Shown here in pieces: positions 63,182 through 64,000 of a stretch of 64,000 bases of DNA. The stretch spans positions 124,001 through 188,000 of the forward strand of contig NZ_JAAAWO010000007.1 of NCBI RefSeq assembly GCF_010500895.1, read 5' to 3'. How positions within the stretch are numbered: the stretch's first letter is position 1; every line of letters starts with the position of its first letter. The position numbers and the translations under genes are program-made. A model generated the notes under the pieces. That model did not search any database. It was not told where the DNA came from and worked only from the letters and a program-made list of their open reading frames with translations. The DNA is from Alteromonas genovensis (GTDB lineage: Bacteria > Pseudomonadota > Gammaproteobacteria > Enterobacterales > Alteromonadaceae).

Positions 63182-63871
63182 ATGGAACATTTTATACCTG
63201 TACTAATAAGCTCTTCTTGGTTTTCTTCACTACCTGAATATTTGCAAAATGAGCTACTAGGCAAAGTGCGACTTAAGCACTTTAAAGCCGGTCAACAGCT
63301 ACACGCTAAAGGCGAGGACGGCGTTGGTTTTTACGGAATATGCGAAGGTCGACTACGTGTGACCACGATTGGCGTAGATGGTAGTGAGATGCTGCTTGCG
63401 CTTTTGGGCCCAGGAACCTGGTTTGGGGAAATTTCTATGTTCGACAACCTTCCCCGCACCCACGATAATTTTTGCGAAACCGACAGTACTATTGCCGTTA
63501 TCCCTAAAAATGCGTTTAACGAACTGCTGAAAAAATTTCCAGAACTGTACCCTTATTTCGCCACGCTGCTTTGCGCTAGGGTAAGAAGTGCCTTTCAGTT
63601 TATCGATTCAAGCACTGGGCTTAGTTTAAAACATCAATTGGTAAAGCGACTGTTAATGTTAACCACCAGTTACGGGCAACACGTCCCTGAAAACAGCGCC
63701 ATTACGTTAACACTATCACAAGAGTCATTGGCGCAAATGATAAACAGCTGTCGGCAAACCGTGAATCGGCTTTTAGGTGAGCTTCAACAAGAAGGCCTCG
63801 TTTTACTACATTACGGTAAGATAACTATCCCCAACCCCGACAAACTTTTTCACGACTACAGGTTTAGGTAG
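63182..63871 (+). CDS. Crp/Fnr-family transcriptional regulator
   Basis: A 229-residue protein. The cyclic-nucleotide-type sensor domain (about 20-140) includes FKAGQQLHAKGEDGVGFYGICEGRLRV and LGPGTWFGEISMFDNLPRTHDN, with FGEISMFD and R in the place of the CRP nucleotide pocket (FGELALI-type). A long linking helix and a winged-helix domain follow with the recognition helix LSQESLAQMINSCRQTVNRLLGEL. No FNR-type cysteine cluster is seen, so it may sense a nucleotide. The GGVGFYG and CRQTVNR segments are typical of the family. Confidence 0.93.
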   Translation: MEHFIPVLISSSWFSSLPEYLQNELLGKVRLKHFKAGQQLHAKGEDGVGFYGICEGRLRVTTIGVDGSEMLLALLGPGTWFGEISMFDNLPRTHDNFCETDSTIAVIPKNAFNELLKKFPELYPYFATLLCARVRSAFQFIDSSTGLSLKHQLVKRLLMLTTSYGQHVPENSAITLTLSQESLAQMINSCRQTVNRLLGELQQEGLVLLHYGKITIPNPDKLFHDYRFR

Positions 63872-63917
63872 TCGCAAAATAAAGCGGTTATTTATGGTAT
63901 AAAAAAATTGTGCAATA

Positions 63918-63960
63918 AAAAAATCCCCCAAGACCGATTAAGCTCGTTGGGGGATTTTTT
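63918..63960 (+). terminator. Terminator after the Crp/Fnr gene
   Basis: AAAAAATCCCCCAA (63918-63931) pairs perfectly with TTGGGGGATTTTTT (63947-63960), with a 15-base loop and a T run at the end. T runs on both strands make it usable from either side. Confidence 0.92.
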
Positions 63961-64000
63961 GTTAAGGTGTCTGAACTACGACAGTACTTTTAATAAAAGC

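Overview
The window comes from the chromosome of a marine gammaproteobacterium, most likely Alteromonas or a close relative in the Alteromonadales. This is inferred from gene order and protein character. Conserved gammaproteobacterial blocks are present (mrp/metG, yafS-like/gloB/mltD, cysS/ppiB/lpxH, and pdxB-asd-fimV-truA-accD-folC-dedD-cvpA-purF). The fimV-like gene is highly acidic and repeat-rich in the HubP style. Envelope and phosphate-scavenging genes are numerous. No prophage, insertion sequence, CRISPR array, rRNA or plasmid feature was seen.

Layout. 1-5 kb: a cut-off MscS-type channel and a two-gene RND efflux operon (pump plus lipoprotein adaptor). 5-9.3 kb: a TrkH/KtrB potassium transporter, tRNA-Pro(GGG), a DASS/SLC13 carboxylate transporter and dcd. 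9.4-20.8 kb: housekeeping genes (mrp, metG, yafS-like methyltransferase, gloB, mltD, a voltage-sensor-like membrane protein, an anchored FKBP isomerase, cysS, ppiB, lpxH). 20.8-25.5 kb: a Pho box followed by two tandem alkaline phosphatases, one secreted and one a lipoprotein, then an unknown secreted protein. 25.6-28.4 kb: a YqiJ-like OB-fold membrane protein, a YqiK-type flotillin and a 58-residue cysteine-rich protein. 28.5-32.8 kb is the accessory part: a solute-binding-like protein, a PrlF-YhaV toxin-antitoxin pair flanked by two Rhs remnants, and an orphan 666-residue lipoprotein. 33-42.3 kb: sucrose phosphorylase behind a LacI-type palindrome, a divergent HxlR regulator/acuI pair, a PAS-rich hybrid histidine kinase, a zinc-type alcohol dehydrogenase homologue and an S10 carboxypeptidase. 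42.5-48.7 kb: acpH, miaE, a translationally coupled operon (CHASE2 membrane protein, 124-residue secreted protein, M48/TPR lipoprotein protease) and a Yip1 protein. 48.9-62.2 kb: the purF-to-pdxB block, all on the minus strand. 62.3-64 kb: a class II aldolase-family protein divergent from a Crp/Fnr regulator, with a CooA/CRP-like palindrome between them.

How the genes work together. Much of the window concerns the envelope: peptidoglycan turnover (MltD), lipid A synthesis (LpxH), acyl carrier protein turnover (AcpH), polar organisation (FimV/HubP), divisome-linked SPOR protein (DedD), outer-membrane proteostasis (the BepA-like M48/TPR lipoprotein), membrane microdomains (flotillin) and efflux. 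The tandem alkaline phosphatases behind a Pho box point to phosphate scavenging. The best candidate for an undescribed system is the CHASE2 / small secreted protein / M48-TPR protease operon at 44.2-47.6 kb: a sensor domain that is usually fused to a cyclase or kinase stands here without an output domain and is coupled by overlapping stop/start codons to a periplasmic protease. A second candidate is the voltage-sensor-like protein without a pore placed 4 bases after mltD.
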